A stretch of DNA of 64,000 nucleotides from Nocardioides_C sp963700955. GTDB taxonomy: Bacteria > Actinomycetota > Actinomycetes > Propionibacteriales > Nocardioidaceae. Of the stretch, positions 9,101 to 17,983 are shown one piece after another. How positions within the stretch are numbered: the stretch's first letter is position 1; the number at the start of each line of letters is the position of its first letter. The position numbers and the translations under genes are program-made. The notes under the pieces were generated by a model that did no database searches, was not told the origin of the DNA, and was given only the letters and a program-made list of their open reading frames with translations. The DNA lies in the NCBI GenBank assembly GCA_963700955.1, contig CAVOZH010000011.1, positions 1 through 64,000 of the forward strand, read 5' to 3'.

Positions 9101-9229
9101 TGCATCCCCTTTCCCGGCCGCAACAGGTAAGGGGCAAGCATAAGACGGCCCGCCCCGAAAAGACGTCTGCAATCGTCAGGAACCGGGCACGGCCGGCGGA
9201 GGCGTGATCGGACGCACGCTGGCCGGCTG

Positions 9230-9649
9230 CTACTTGGCGGCGCAGTCGCGGCAGGTGCCGAAGACCGTCAGGTGTCCGATGTCCGTGGTGAACCCGTACG
9301 CCTCGCGCAGCTTCTCGGTCATCGGCGTGATCACCTGGGGCGCGACCTCCGTGATCGCGCCGCACCCCCTGCAGACGAGGTGCACGTGGTCCGGTGTGGC
9401 GGTCGAGTGGTACGTCGGGGCACGGTCGCTGATGTGGTTGTGGCGGACCAGGCCGAGCTCCTCGAGGAGCTCCAGGGTGCGGTAGACCGTCGAGATGTTG
9501 ACCGCCTGCGACTCCTCACGCACCGCCGCAAGCACCTCGTCGGGCGTCGCGTGGCCGAGCCGGTCCACCGCGCGCAGCACCAGCTCCCGCTGCGGGGTCA
9601 ACCGGTACCCCTTCGCGCGCAGCGTGGTCTGCCAGTCCGTCGAGCTCAC
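9230..9649 (-). CDS. Fur-family metal-responsive repressor
   Basis: A 139-residue Fur superfamily regulator: winged helix in residues 1-80 (GYRLTPQRELVL; NISTVYRTLELL) and a dimerisation domain with metal ligands HVH (88-90), C93-x-x-C96 and C133-x-x-C136. Both zinc-type CxxC pairs are intact. The sensed metal (iron, zinc or other) cannot be told from sequence. The GTG at 9649 is fixed by a TAGACT box 7 bp upstream, a leaderless start. It is downstream of and in line with the HTH gene's minus-strand neighbourhood; no target operator was identified. Confidence 0.88.
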   Translation of the reverse strand: MSSTDWQTTLRAKGYRLTPQRELVLRAVDRLGHATPDEVLAAVREESQAVNISTVYRTLELLEELGLVRHNHISDRAPTYHSTATPDHVHLVCRGCGAITEVAPQVITPMTEKLREAYGFTTDIGHLTVFGTCRDCAAK

Positions 9650-9705
9650 CCAGCCGAGTCTATGACTGCCCTCGCTCCCGTTGCCTCCGCCCGGCGCTGC
9701 CGGTG

Positions 9706-11082
9706 CTAGCGGCGGCGCCAGAAGCGGACGACGTCGACGTTCACGCGGCCGGCGCGGACCCGCTGCGGGTGGTCGCCCACCTTCACGGTCGCGACGCGGG
9801 CCGCGTTGCGGTACGACAGCACCACGATCTTGTCGTCGCCGCTCACCGACACCCAGCACTGGTCACCGCCGGGGTTGTTGGTCGCCCAGTACGGCTTGGG
9901 ACCCACGTTGACGATCTTGTGGCGCAGCGTCTCGCGGTTCACGATCGCGGCGTAGTCGGACATCGTGCCCGCAGCGCACAGCTTGGTGCCGCGGGCGTTC
10001 ATGGCGAGGCCGTGGTGCGCGGAGTCGAGGACGTACTGCTCTCGGGGCATTCCGTTGGTGCGGTCGGGCAGGGGGACGACCCGTCGTACCCTCCCGACGA
10101 GCGGCTCACCGGCGTACGTCTGCTTGCGGTCACGCGCCTGCGTGTCGAACTCGACGAACCCGTGGAAGAACGAGACCTGGAGGTAGACGAACCGCTCGTC
10201 GGGCGCCACGGCCATCGGGCGGACGGCGGAGCTCATGTCGGGGTAGCCGGCCTCGGCGAGCTCCTTGCCCATGTCCCAGCGCTTGAGGATCTTGAAGTCG
10301 CTGTTGCGCACGATCTGGAAGACCCGCTCGCCCTTCGACGTGTCGTAGGCGGGACCGAGCTCGGTGCGGTCGACCGGGGTGTAGACGCGGCCGATGCTCG
10401 CGTGGAAGATGCGCTTGCCGTCCTTGGTGTAGTTGCTCTCGTGAGGAGTGTCGCCGCTGGCGAACTCCCGGAGCTTCTTGCCGGTGAAGATGTTGAGCTC
10501 GTGCACCTTGTTGGCGGTCGAGTCGCTGACCAGGAGCCGGCGACCGTTCGGCGAGACCGCCATGTGGTCGGCGCGGTAGCCCTCCATGGGGAAGCGCCAC
10601 ACGATCTTGCCGCTCTCGAGGTCGATGCCGACGACGTCGGCGAAGCTCGGCCGGCTGACTGCCACGAGCCGGCCGTCCTTCGTGGTGAACATGTCGTCGG
10701 TGTACTGGTCGTGGCCCTCGCCGATCGCCTGCTGGATCGCGACGTAGAACGCCAGCTTGTCAGGGTTCGTCATGATCTCGGCCATCCGCTGGTCCTTGTC
10801 GGGGATGGTGTTGATCGTCTTGATCCGGCGGTAGGTCCGGGCGTCCACGATGGTCGCGGTGCCGTCCCAGTTGTTGCCGACGAACATCACCGGGCGGGTC
10901 CGGTTGCTCCTCGCCAGGGGGGTGATGGCGGCGGTGGGCTGGGCGGCCGGGACGCCCGTCGTACCGGCCACCGTGCCGGGCACGCCGACCGGACCTGCCG
11001 AGGCGAACGGAGCCGCGGCGAAGACTGCCGTCGCGGCGGTGGCTGCGGCCGCGACGACCGCGGCGAGAGTGGTACGACGCAT
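9706..11082 (-). CDS. Secreted YVTN/YncE-like beta-propeller protein
   Basis: A 458-residue exported protein with an Ala-rich signal peptide ending ASA (about residue 29) and repeated blades of the beta-propeller type (ATIVDARTYRR, DHMAVSPNGRRLLVSD, MAVAPDERFVYLQ). It likely folds as a seven-bladed propeller. Ligand unknown; no quinoprotein or hydrolase signature is obvious. The ATG follows GGGGAG. It is divergent from the SpoIIE-type gene at 11241. Confidence 0.82.
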   Translation of the reverse strand: MRRTTLAAVVAAAATAATAVFAAAPFASAGPVGVPGTVAGTTGVPAAQPTAAITPLARSNRTRPVMFVGNNWDGTATIVDARTYRRIKTINTIPDKDQRMAEIMTNPDKLAFYVAIQQAIGEGHDQYTDDMFTTKDGRLVAVSRPSFADVVGIDLESGKIVWRFPMEGYRADHMAVSPNGRRLLVSDSTANKVHELNIFTGKKLREFASGDTPHESNYTKDGKRIFHASIGRVYTPVDRTELGPAYDTSKGERVFQIVRNSDFKILKRWDMGKELAEAGYPDMSSAVRPMAVAPDERFVYLQVSFFHGFVEFDTQARDRKQTYAGEPLVGRVRRVVPLPDRTNGMPREQYVLDSAHHGLAMNARGTKLCAAGTMSDYAAIVNRETLRHKIVNVGPKPYWATNNPGGDQCWVSVSGDDKIVVLSYRNAARVATVKVGDHPQRVRAGRVNVDVVRFWRRR

Positions 11083-11240
11083 GGGTGACTCCCCGGGTTG
11101 GCTACTCGCTGTCCAACGCGAAGCCAGTGGGGTGGGTTACGCCGCTATAGCGTGAAACCTGTTACAGGACGGGGCCAGACCGCCGCGACAAGACCACCCA
11201 TGCTGACTAGTCTGACGGGAAAGGAACCGGGGGTTCTGCC

Positions 11241-12905
11241 TTGCCCGAACGTCTTCACCATCTAGAGCGACTGTCCGCCGCCCTTGGCGACGCCGTGACC
11301 GTGGACGACGTTGCCCGGGCTGCCCTTGCCGAGCTGCTCCGCGTGGACTCTGTCGTCCGAGCAGGCCTCGCGGTGAGCCAGGGTGCCGGTCGCGAGCTCA
11401 GCTTCGCCTCCACCGACGACGGGGCACTCGGCCCGATGCCAGTGCGGTGGGGCACGATCGACGGCCTCGCGGAGGTCCCGCTGGCGCGCACGGTCCGCAC
11501 GAACCGTCCGGTCTACCTGACCTCCGACGACCACATCGCGCAAGAGTTCCCCGAGCTCGCAGCCCGTCAGCGGCGGATCGGCACCCGCAGCATGGCCTCG
11601 GTGCCGATGACCGTCGAAGGCGCCTGCGTGGGCGGGCTTCTCGTCTCCTACAGCAGCCCGCAGGACTACCCGCCTGAGCAGAGCGCCTTCCTCGGCGCCT
11701 TCGCCGCGCAGGTCAGCCAGGCGTTGCGCCGCGGGCTCGCCTACCAGGTGCAGCGGTCAACCTCCGAGCAGCTGCAGCGCAGCCTCATGCCGCACTCCCT
11801 GCCCGAGCTTCCCGGCCTGGCCCTCGGAGCTCACTACCAGCCGGGCGGTGTCAACGTCGACGTCGGCGGCGACTGGTACGACGTGATGACCCTCCCCGAC
11901 GGGTCCGCCGTCGTGGCGCTCGGTGACGTGATGGGCAAGGGCGTTCCGGCCGCGATCGTGATGAGCGAGGTGCGGTCGGCCACGCGGGCCTACGCCCTGC
12001 TCGACCCCGACCCCGCCGTCGTGCTGGAGCGGCTCGACCAGCTCGTGTGCATGATGCCGTTCGCCGACCAGGTCGTCACGATGCTCTACGGAGTCGTGGA
12101 TCCCGGCCGTACCGCTGTGCGCCTCGGCTCGGCCGGGCATCCGCCGCCCCTGCTGGTGTCGCCGTCCGGCCGGCCCGAGCTGCTCGACCACGAGCTCGGC
12201 CCGGCGCTCGGCCTCGAAGCCGGTCCGTGGCAGACCTCCACGATCGCGCTCGAGGACAACATGAGCGTTCTGTTCTACAGCGACGGCCTCGTGGAGAACC
12301 GCAGGCAGGACCTCGCCATCGGCATCGACATGCTCCGCGACCACGTGGAGCTGCTGCCGGCGCGACGGCGCAACCCTCGCGAGCTGTGTGCGCGGCTGAG
12401 CGAGCTGATGCTCAGCGACGAGGTCGACGACGACGTCACGATGCTGGCACTCACCGCATCGGCCGCGCAGCCCACGGCCACTCGCGAGCTACCGGCCGAC
12501 TCCTCCGCCGCGTCGATCGCCCGGCGCTTCGTCACCTCGGTCCTGCGGGACTGGCGGGTGCAGGAGGAGGTGGTCGAGACCGCCGAGCTGTGTGTGTCCG
12601 AGCTGGTGACCAACGCCGTGATCCACTCCAGGACGACGTCCACGGTGACGGTCCGCACCGACGAGGAGTACGTCCTCGTCATGGTGCAGGACCAGGGCGG
12701 GGTCGGTGTCGGCCCCGTGCGAGAGCCCGTCGGGGTCGACCCCGAGGCGATCTCCGGACGTGGCCTCTCCCTCGTCGACGCGCTGGTCTCGGCCTGGAGC
12801 GCCGAGCACAACGCCGACGGCACGACCGTCTGGTTCGAGCTCGCGCTGGACCCGGCGCAGACAGAGGACGCCGACCTGGACAAGTGGAGCCACCTGGCCA
12901 GCTAG
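11241..12905 (+). CDS. GAF-PP2C (SpoIIE/RsbU)-HATPase signalling protein
   Basis: A 554-residue cytosolic switch. Domains: GAF sensor (about 15-165), PP2C-type SpoIIE phosphatase (about 200-395; GGDWYD near 210 and GDVMGKG near 229 provide metal-binding aspartates) and an anti-sigma-type ATPase (about 415-545; N-box LVTNAVIHS near 455, then GRGLSLVDAL). Such proteins dephosphorylate anti-anti-sigma factors and rephosphorylate them or bind sigma factors. Starts at TTG 11241 after a GGGGG ribosome site; TAGTCT at about 11213 could be the -10. It lies 209 bp before the five-gene operon at 13115, which it might regulate, but that link is only positional. Confidence 0.88.
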   Translation: MPERLHHLERLSAALGDAVTVDDVARAALAELLRVDSVVRAGLAVSQGAGRELSFASTDDGALGPMPVRWGTIDGLAEVPLARTVRTNRPVYLTSDDHIAQEFPELAARQRRIGTRSMASVPMTVEGACVGGLLVSYSSPQDYPPEQSAFLGAFAAQVSQALRRGLAYQVQRSTSEQLQRSLMPHSLPELPGLALGAHYQPGGVNVDVGGDWYDVMTLPDGSAVVALGDVMGKGVPAAIVMSEVRSATRAYALLDPDPAVVLERLDQLVCMMPFADQVVTMLYGVVDPGRTAVRLGSAGHPPPLLVSPSGRPELLDHELGPALGLEAGPWQTSTIALEDNMSVLFYSDGLVENRRQDLAIGIDMLRDHVELLPARRRNPRELCARLSELMLSDEVDDDVTMLALTASAAQPTATRELPADSSAASIARRFVTSVLRDWRVQEEVVETAELCVSELVTNAVIHSRTTSTVTVRTDEEYVLVMVQDQGGVGVGPVREPVGVDPEAISGRGLSLVDALVSAWSAEHNADGTTVWFELALDPAQTEDADLDKWSHLAS

Positions 12906-13114
12906 GCAGGGCATGCCAGGCTGACGGCAGGCCGGGTTGTTCGAAACCGGCTCCAGCCGGCGAACCCGACCGATCGGCCGGACTACACCGTCGTCGTCCC
13001 TACCCAAATTGCGGCAAACAAAGACCCTCTTCGAGTCAAGGCCTGACGGTTCCTACTTTCGTGTGAATACATGGGCCTGTCCGTAGGGGATTGTGCCCAA
13101 GGGGGAGACGGCCG

Positions 13115-14356
13115 GTGACTGCTGCAAAACGACGTATCTGGGTGCAACCGCTGGACTCGGGCCAACGCGACCGAGCAAAGCGAAGCTTCACAACGCGACG
13201 CGTCCCGGCCGAGGCCATGCGAACCACGATCGCCGGCACGCTGCGGCCGCGTCCAGGTGACCTCGTGCTTGCGAGCGTGGACCGGCTCGGGCACCACCGA
13301 CGTATCGAGCGACCCGACGGCAGACGCAGCGCCCTGCATGTGGGCGACGAGATCATCGTCGTCTACGGCGACCGCTATGCACCCGACCAGTTCGAGTCGC
13401 ATGTACCTCCGACCCTCGGACGCACCCAGCTCGTGGCGTCGGGAGGGATCGCCTCCTCGATGCTCAGCCGAAGCATGGACGTCAGGAATGCCACCGACAT
13501 CCTGCCGATCGGCCTCATCGGCGACGAGCGAGGGCGTCCGCTGAACCTGGCCGACTTCGCGCTGTCCCCGGTCCTGGAGCCCGCCCCGGCCCCGCGCACG
13601 GTGGCGGTCATCGGCACCTCGATGAACTCAGGCAAGACCACCACCGTTCACTACCTGGTCCACGGCCTCAGCCGTGCCGGGTTCCTGCCCTCCGCCACCA
13701 AGGTGACCGGGACCGGTTCGGGCAACGACTACTGGGTGATGCTCGATGCCGGGGCGCACATGATGCTCGACTTCACCGACGTCGGGCTTGCCTCGACCTA
13801 CCGCCAGCCGCTCGCTCTGCTCGAGCGCAAGGCCGTCGAGCTCGTCGAACACCTGACCGCCTCGGGAAGCGGCGTCAACTTCATCGAGGTAGCCGACGGC
13901 ATCTACCAGCAGGAGACCGCCCAGCTCGTCGAGTCAGACGTCTTCCAGTCGGTGGTGGACGTCGCCGTGTTCGCGGCCAACGACGCCATGGGGGCCGCGA
14001 TGGGCGTGAACCATCTGCGAGAGCTCGGCATCGACGTGGTCGCGGTCTCGGGACGGCTGACCAGGTCGCCCCTGGCAAGACGCGAAGCAGAACGGGCCAC
14101 TGGACTCCCGGTCCTCGGCATCGCGGAGCTGATGCAACCTGAGCTCGTCCGTGACCTGCTCGGTCTCCAGATCCCTCTGGTCGACCGGCGCCGGGACGCC
14201 GAACCGGTGAGCGAGACGCTGCCGCTCTGGCCCGAGAGCAGCGGAGTGCCCTGGCCGGCCGGGGAGGGCTCGCCCGACCACCCGCTGGTTCTCGAGGACT
14301 CGCTCTCCCGTTCGGAGGCACTCCTGCCCGACGAGTCGCTCTCGGAGCAGCGATGA
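13115..14356 (+). CDS. P-loop NTPase, MobB/BioD-like (SIMIBI type), first gene of five-gene operon
   Basis: A 413-residue protein of unknown function. Residues 1-150 form an uncharacterised domain with the motifs PRPGDLVLA, GDEIIVVYG and RYAPDQFES. A SIMIBI-like NTPase follows, with Walker A GTSMNSGKTTT at about 167-177, a switch-like KVTGTGSGND, the acidic strand FIEVADGIYQQET and AANDAMGAAMG. It recalls DUF1611/MobB/BioD folds. The C-terminal 70 residues are acidic and variable. GTG 13115 is chosen for AAGGGGGAG upstream; the frame starts 24 bp earlier without support. Its stop overlaps the ABC gene by 4 bp (ATGA), so they are co-translated. The substrate of the NTPase is unknown. Confidence 0.75.
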   Translation: MTAAKRRIWVQPLDSGQRDRAKRSFTTRRVPAEAMRTTIAGTLRPRPGDLVLASVDRLGHHRRIERPDGRRSALHVGDEIIVVYGDRYAPDQFESHVPPTLGRTQLVASGGIASSMLSRSMDVRNATDILPIGLIGDERGRPLNLADFALSPVLEPAPAPRTVAVIGTSMNSGKTTTVHYLVHGLSRAGFLPSATKVTGTGSGNDYWVMLDAGAHMMLDFTDVGLASTYRQPLALLERKAVELVEHLTASGSGVNFIEVADGIYQQETAQLVESDVFQSVVDVAVFAANDAMGAAMGVNHLRELGIDVVAVSGRLTRSPLARREAERATGLPVLGIAELMQPELVRDLLGLQIPLVDRRRDAEPVSETLPLWPESSGVPWPAGEGSPDHPLVLEDSLSRSEALLPDESLSEQR

Positions 14357-16074
14357 CCCGACACGACGACCCGTTCCGTCTGCGGCGGCGCGACATCGCG
14401 AAGGTGGTGCTCCTGGGACTCGGCCAGGTCGCGGCCCTCGTGGCGTTCCTGCTGCTCACCAGGGCCGTGGTGAACGCACTGACGCCCACGACGGTCGGGG
14501 AGGCGGCGATCGCGACCCGAAACAGGGCGTTCCTCGAGCTCGGTGCCCTGGCCGTGGTTGCGGCCCTCCTCGGATGGCTCCGCGCCGCCCAGTTCAGCGT
14601 CTCCGAGAAGGTCGGTTACAACGTCGTCCGGGACTTGAGGGTGTACATGTACGCCCACCTGCAGGGCATGACGCCGCAGCAGCTGCAGCGCCGTGCCCGG
14701 GGAGGTCTGCTGCTCCGGTTCGTCGGCGACCTGTCGATGCTTCGCATGTGGCTGAGCCGGGGTCTCCTGGGGGGAGTCGTCGCGCTCATCGTGCTGTCCG
14801 GCACGATCACCGTGCTCGCCTACCTCGACCTCTGGATCGGTCTGTCGGTCGTCGCCGTCGTGGCCCTGGGCGCCGCTACCTCGCTGGGAAGTGGCAGGCA
14901 GATGCGAAGGGCGACCCGCAACATGAGGCGGAAGCGGTCTCTGGTCACGGGGAACATAGACGAGCAGCTCAACTCGCTTCCCGTCGTGCAGGTGTTCGGG
15001 AGGGCGCCGGGCGAGTACGCGCGACTCTCCCGGCAGAACGACGCGCTCAACGAGTCGCTGTTCCGGGTTGCGGAGCTGCGAGGTCGCCTGCGAGGCGTGG
15101 CCGCCACGTTCGGCCTGCTTGCCGTGGTCGCTGTCCTCGCCGTCGGGCTGGTCGAGGTCGAGCGAGGTTATGCCTCGGTCGGCCTCGTCGTGGCCAGCGC
15201 GTTGGCCACCCGCCAGCTCAGCGGGCCGGTCCGGACTCTCGGTCTGGCGCACGACTACTGGCATCGTTCGCGGGTCTCCAGCAACAAGATCAAGGACTTC
15301 CTGGAAAGCTCGAGCAACGGCCTCGAGCCACCCGGGCTGGGCCACCTGCGCGTGCGGAGGGGACGCATCGAGTTCCGGGACGTGAGTGTCGACGGCGCTC
15401 TCGAGTCGGTGACGCTCGAGGCCGAGGCCGGCCAGCTGGTCGCTGTCACGGGCGGCGCGGGGGCAGGGAAGTCGACGCTCCTGGCCCTCCTGGCTCGGTT
15501 GGTGGAGGCAGACGCGGGTGATGTGCGGATCGACGACCAGCTCCTCGCGGAGACGACACCGAGGTCCACGTTCAGGTACATCGGCCTGGTGAGTCCGGAT
15601 CTTCCGCTCATGCGTGGCACCGTGCGGCGCAATCTGACGTACGGCGTTCCCGACGCCTCCGACGCCGAGATCGACCGTGTCGTGCTGGCAAGCGGGCTCG
15701 ACGAGGTCCTCGGTGACCTGGATGGTGGCTTGGACGCCTGGGTGACCGAGGGTGGCCGTAACCTGTCCGCGGCTCAGCGGCAACGCGTCGCACTGGGCCG
15801 CGCCATGATCGGGAATCCCCCGATCCTCCTGCTCGACGAGCCGACACTCACCCTCGACGACGAAGCCAAGGACCAGTTCCGGCGCATGCTGGCCCGTCAC
15901 CAGGGGACCGTTCTGCTCGTCACCCACGACCCCGACGAGATAGCCCTGGCCGACCAGGTCTGGCGCCTCGAGCACGGTCGGGTGGTCGACGTACTGTCGG
16001 CAGACGCCTTCCAGAGCCGGATGCGGGTCGCCGAGCGGAAGGGGACGTCGTGGCCGCGCGTAGTCGCCTCCTGA
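14353..16074 (+). CDS. ABC exporter half-transporter (permease plus ATPase)
   Basis: A 573-residue fused ABC transporter: six-helix type exporter membrane domain (about 1-310) and a nucleotide-binding domain (about 340-560). Walker A GGAGAGKST is near residue 367, Walker B ILLLDEP near 491 and the H-loop THD near 517. The signature is LSAAQ in place of LSGGQ, and the D-loop reads TLTLDD in place of the usual SALD. These departures could mean slower hydrolysis or pairing with another half. It overlaps the NTPase by 4 bp and the next hydrolase gene by 25 bp. Cargo unknown; context suggests a polymer or amide compound. Confidence 0.85.
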   Translation: MTRHDDPFRLRRRDIAKVVLLGLGQVAALVAFLLLTRAVVNALTPTTVGEAAIATRNRAFLELGALAVVAALLGWLRAAQFSVSEKVGYNVVRDLRVYMYAHLQGMTPQQLQRRARGGLLLRFVGDLSMLRMWLSRGLLGGVVALIVLSGTITVLAYLDLWIGLSVVAVVALGAATSLGSGRQMRRATRNMRRKRSLVTGNIDEQLNSLPVVQVFGRAPGEYARLSRQNDALNESLFRVAELRGRLRGVAATFGLLAVVAVLAVGLVEVERGYASVGLVVASALATRQLSGPVRTLGLAHDYWHRSRVSSNKIKDFLESSSNGLEPPGLGHLRVRRGRIEFRDVSVDGALESVTLEAEAGQLVAVTGGAGAGKSTLLALLARLVEADAGDVRIDDQLLAETTPRSTFRYIGLVSPDLPLMRGTVRRNLTYGVPDASDAEIDRVVLASGLDEVLGDLDGGLDAWVTEGGRNLSAAQRQRVALGRAMIGNPPILLLDEPTLTLDDEAKDQFRRMLARHQGTVLLVTHDPDEIALADQVWRLEHGRVVDVLSADAFQSRMRVAERKGTSWPRVVAS

Positions 16075-16865
16075 CAGAGCGGGCCTCGAGCAAAGGCCTG
16101 CCCCTCGGTTACCGGGCGTTCCTGCCGCAGGTCGCCTCCCACCCCCCGCTCGTCATCGTCCATGGATGCAACCGCCGGGCGGCCCGGCAGTTCCGAGCCT
16201 TCCTGCCTCTGGCGATCCGGCTGAACGTGCCACTGGTCGTCCCGACGTTCGACACCGACAAGTTCACCGGCTACCAGCGGCTTGCCGGCACGCAGGGTCC
16301 GCTGGCCGCGTTGCAGGCGGTCAACCTCACTCTCGAGGACGCCCGCACGACGTTCGGTCTCGAAACGTCCTCGGTGGACCTCTTCGGGTTCTCGGGCGGC
16401 GCCCAGTTCGCACACCGCTTCGCCCTCATGCAGCCCCACGCCGTACGTCGCGCCGTGCTGGCGTCCGCTGGGTGGTACACCTTCCTCGACGAGGCACGCC
16501 CGTTCCCTCGTGGCACAGCGCCGAGTCCGGCTACGGGCGACCGCCCGGACGTCAGTGGGTTCCTCCGCGTGCCGGTCCACGTCCTGGTGGGTGAACACGA
16601 TGTCGAACGTGACGGCTCCCTCCGCACCGGACGCACCATCGACCGTCGCCAGGGCTCCTGCCGGCTGACACGGGCGCTGCGCTGGATCGACCACGTCGAG
16701 GACGTCGCGCGGCTGCAGGGCGTGCCGTCACGGATCACGTTCGACCTGCTTCCCGACAGCGGCCACTCCTTCTCCGAGGCCGTCCGAGCCGGCGGCCTCG
16801 TGGAACGGACGATGGGGTTCCTTCGCGACCCCGATGTCTCCGGCTCCCAGCCGGACGGGATGTGA
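16050..16865 (+). CDS. Cytosolic alpha/beta hydrolase (esterase/depolymerase-like)
   Basis: A 271-residue hydrolase without signal peptide. It has oxyanion-side VIVHGCN, nucleophile elbow GFSGGAQ (Ser near residue 114) and a late histidine in PDSGHSF, the Ser-His arrangement of poly-hydroxybutyrate depolymerase/feruloyl esterase-like enzymes. GTG 16050 with GGAAGGGGA upstream lies inside the ABC gene. It is a paralogue-like partner of the lipoprotein hydrolase at 17980 (both have a GAQF-H-R elbow continuation and GWYT). Confidence 0.82.
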   Translation: MAARSRLLTERASSKGLPLGYRAFLPQVASHPPLVIVHGCNRRAARQFRAFLPLAIRLNVPLVVPTFDTDKFTGYQRLAGTQGPLAALQAVNLTLEDARTTFGLETSSVDLFGFSGGAQFAHRFALMQPHAVRRAVLASAGWYTFLDEARPFPRGTAPSPATGDRPDVSGFLRVPVHVLVGEHDVERDGSLRTGRTIDRRQGSCRLTRALRWIDHVEDVARLQGVPSRITFDLLPDSGHSFSEAVRAGGLVERTMGFLRDPDVSGSQPDGM

Positions 16866-17983
16866 CCATGACCCGCGACAAGAAGCTGATCACAACCTTC
16901 ACCATGGTGGCCGTCCTGTGCGCCGGGTTCGTGGGTAACCACCTCGCCACCGCGGACGGGCCCCCTGTGCAGACCGTCGACGCCCAGGTCGCCGCCGGCG
17001 ACGACGGCCTGTTGTCGGTCGAGTTCGTGGGCGACACCATGCTGGGTGACGGGGCGCAGCCGATGCTGAACAGGTGGGGTTACGACCGACCGTTCCGGCC
17101 CGGGGTCAAGGCGGCGCTCGACGGTGACTTCGTCGTCGCGAACGCCGAAGGGGCGTTCACACACATCACCACGCCCTTCAACCGGGGAAAGGACTTCTCC
17201 TACGCCGTCAACCCCGCCGCCGTCGCCGCCATCAAGCGCGCCGGCGTGGATGCCGTCGGCCTGGACAACAACCACGCGATGGACGCCGGGCCACAAGGTC
17301 TCAGGGACACGCTGGCCTTCCTCGGCGTCTCCGAGCTGCCCGCGTTCGGAGCGGGCGCGGACCTGGAGCGGGCTGAACAGCCGCTCCTGCTCCACTCGAA
17401 CGCGGGAACTGTGGGAATCGTCGGCCTGGGCGAGAACTTCGGAAGCTCGATCCGCGCCGAGGCGGCGCAGGCAGGCACCGTGGTGCTCAGCCCGCAGTCC
17501 GTGCAGCGGGGAGTCGACCTGGCCCGCGCCGCAGGCGCCGACTGGGTCATCGCCTTCGTGCACTGGGGCGACAACTACATGCCGGTCAACGCCCAGCAGC
17601 GCTACTGGGCACGCATGCTGGTCAACGCCGGCTACGACCTCGTGGTGGGCAGTGGGCCACACATCGCACAACCGATCGAGTTCTTCCACGGCGTTCCCAT
17701 CGTGTACAGCCTGGGCAACTTCGTCTTCGGCGCGCCCGGCCGGTTCGACGGGTTCGGAGTGCCTGGCCGAGGCCTGACCGTGCGGGCCGACCTCAGCAGG
17801 GCCCAAGGGATCCGGCTGTACGTGCGTTGTCTCGTCACGGACAACGACGTCGTCCACTACCGGCCGAAGATGTGCGCACCCAAGCTGTCGAGGCAGTTCC
17901 TGCCGAAGCTGGTCCCAGGCATCGTGATGGAGGGCAACGGAGGCTTCGCCCAGTCACCGGAACCGGCGGCGCGGAACGGGTGA
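16862..17983 (+). CDS. CapA-family metallophosphatase-like protein
   Basis: A 373-residue CapA/PgsA-type protein with an N-terminal membrane segment and an extracellular calcineurin-like domain: FVGDTMLGD, ANAEG, DNNHAMD, HWGDNYM and GSGPHIAQPIE through GVPIVYSLGNFVF. CapA proteins take part in poly-gamma-glutamate capsule synthesis, though many members act elsewhere. No CapB or CapC ligase is present here. The GTG at 16862 overlaps the previous stop (GTGA); ATG at 16868 is an alternative. It also overlaps the next gene by 4 bp. Confidence 0.86.
   Translation: MTMTRDKKLITTFTMVAVLCAGFVGNHLATADGPPVQTVDAQVAAGDDGLLSVEFVGDTMLGDGAQPMLNRWGYDRPFRPGVKAALDGDFVVANAEGAFTHITTPFNRGKDFSYAVNPAAVAAIKRAGVDAVGLDNNHAMDAGPQGLRDTLAFLGVSELPAFGAGADLERAEQPLLLHSNAGTVGIVGLGENFGSSIRAEAAQAGTVVLSPQSVQRGVDLARAAGADWVIAFVHWGDNYMPVNAQQRYWARMLVNAGYDLVVGSGPHIAQPIEFFHGVPIVYSLGNFVFGAPGRFDGFGVPGRGLTVRADLSRAQGIRLYVRCLVTDNDVVHYRPKMCAPKLSRQFLPKLVPGIVMEGNGGFAQSPEPAARNG

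Noticed and set aside
12047..13066. Long +1 frame inside the SpoIIE gene
   Set aside because: Arg/Pro/Ala-rich composition typical of a shadow frame in GC-rich DNA; the domains lie in the other frame.
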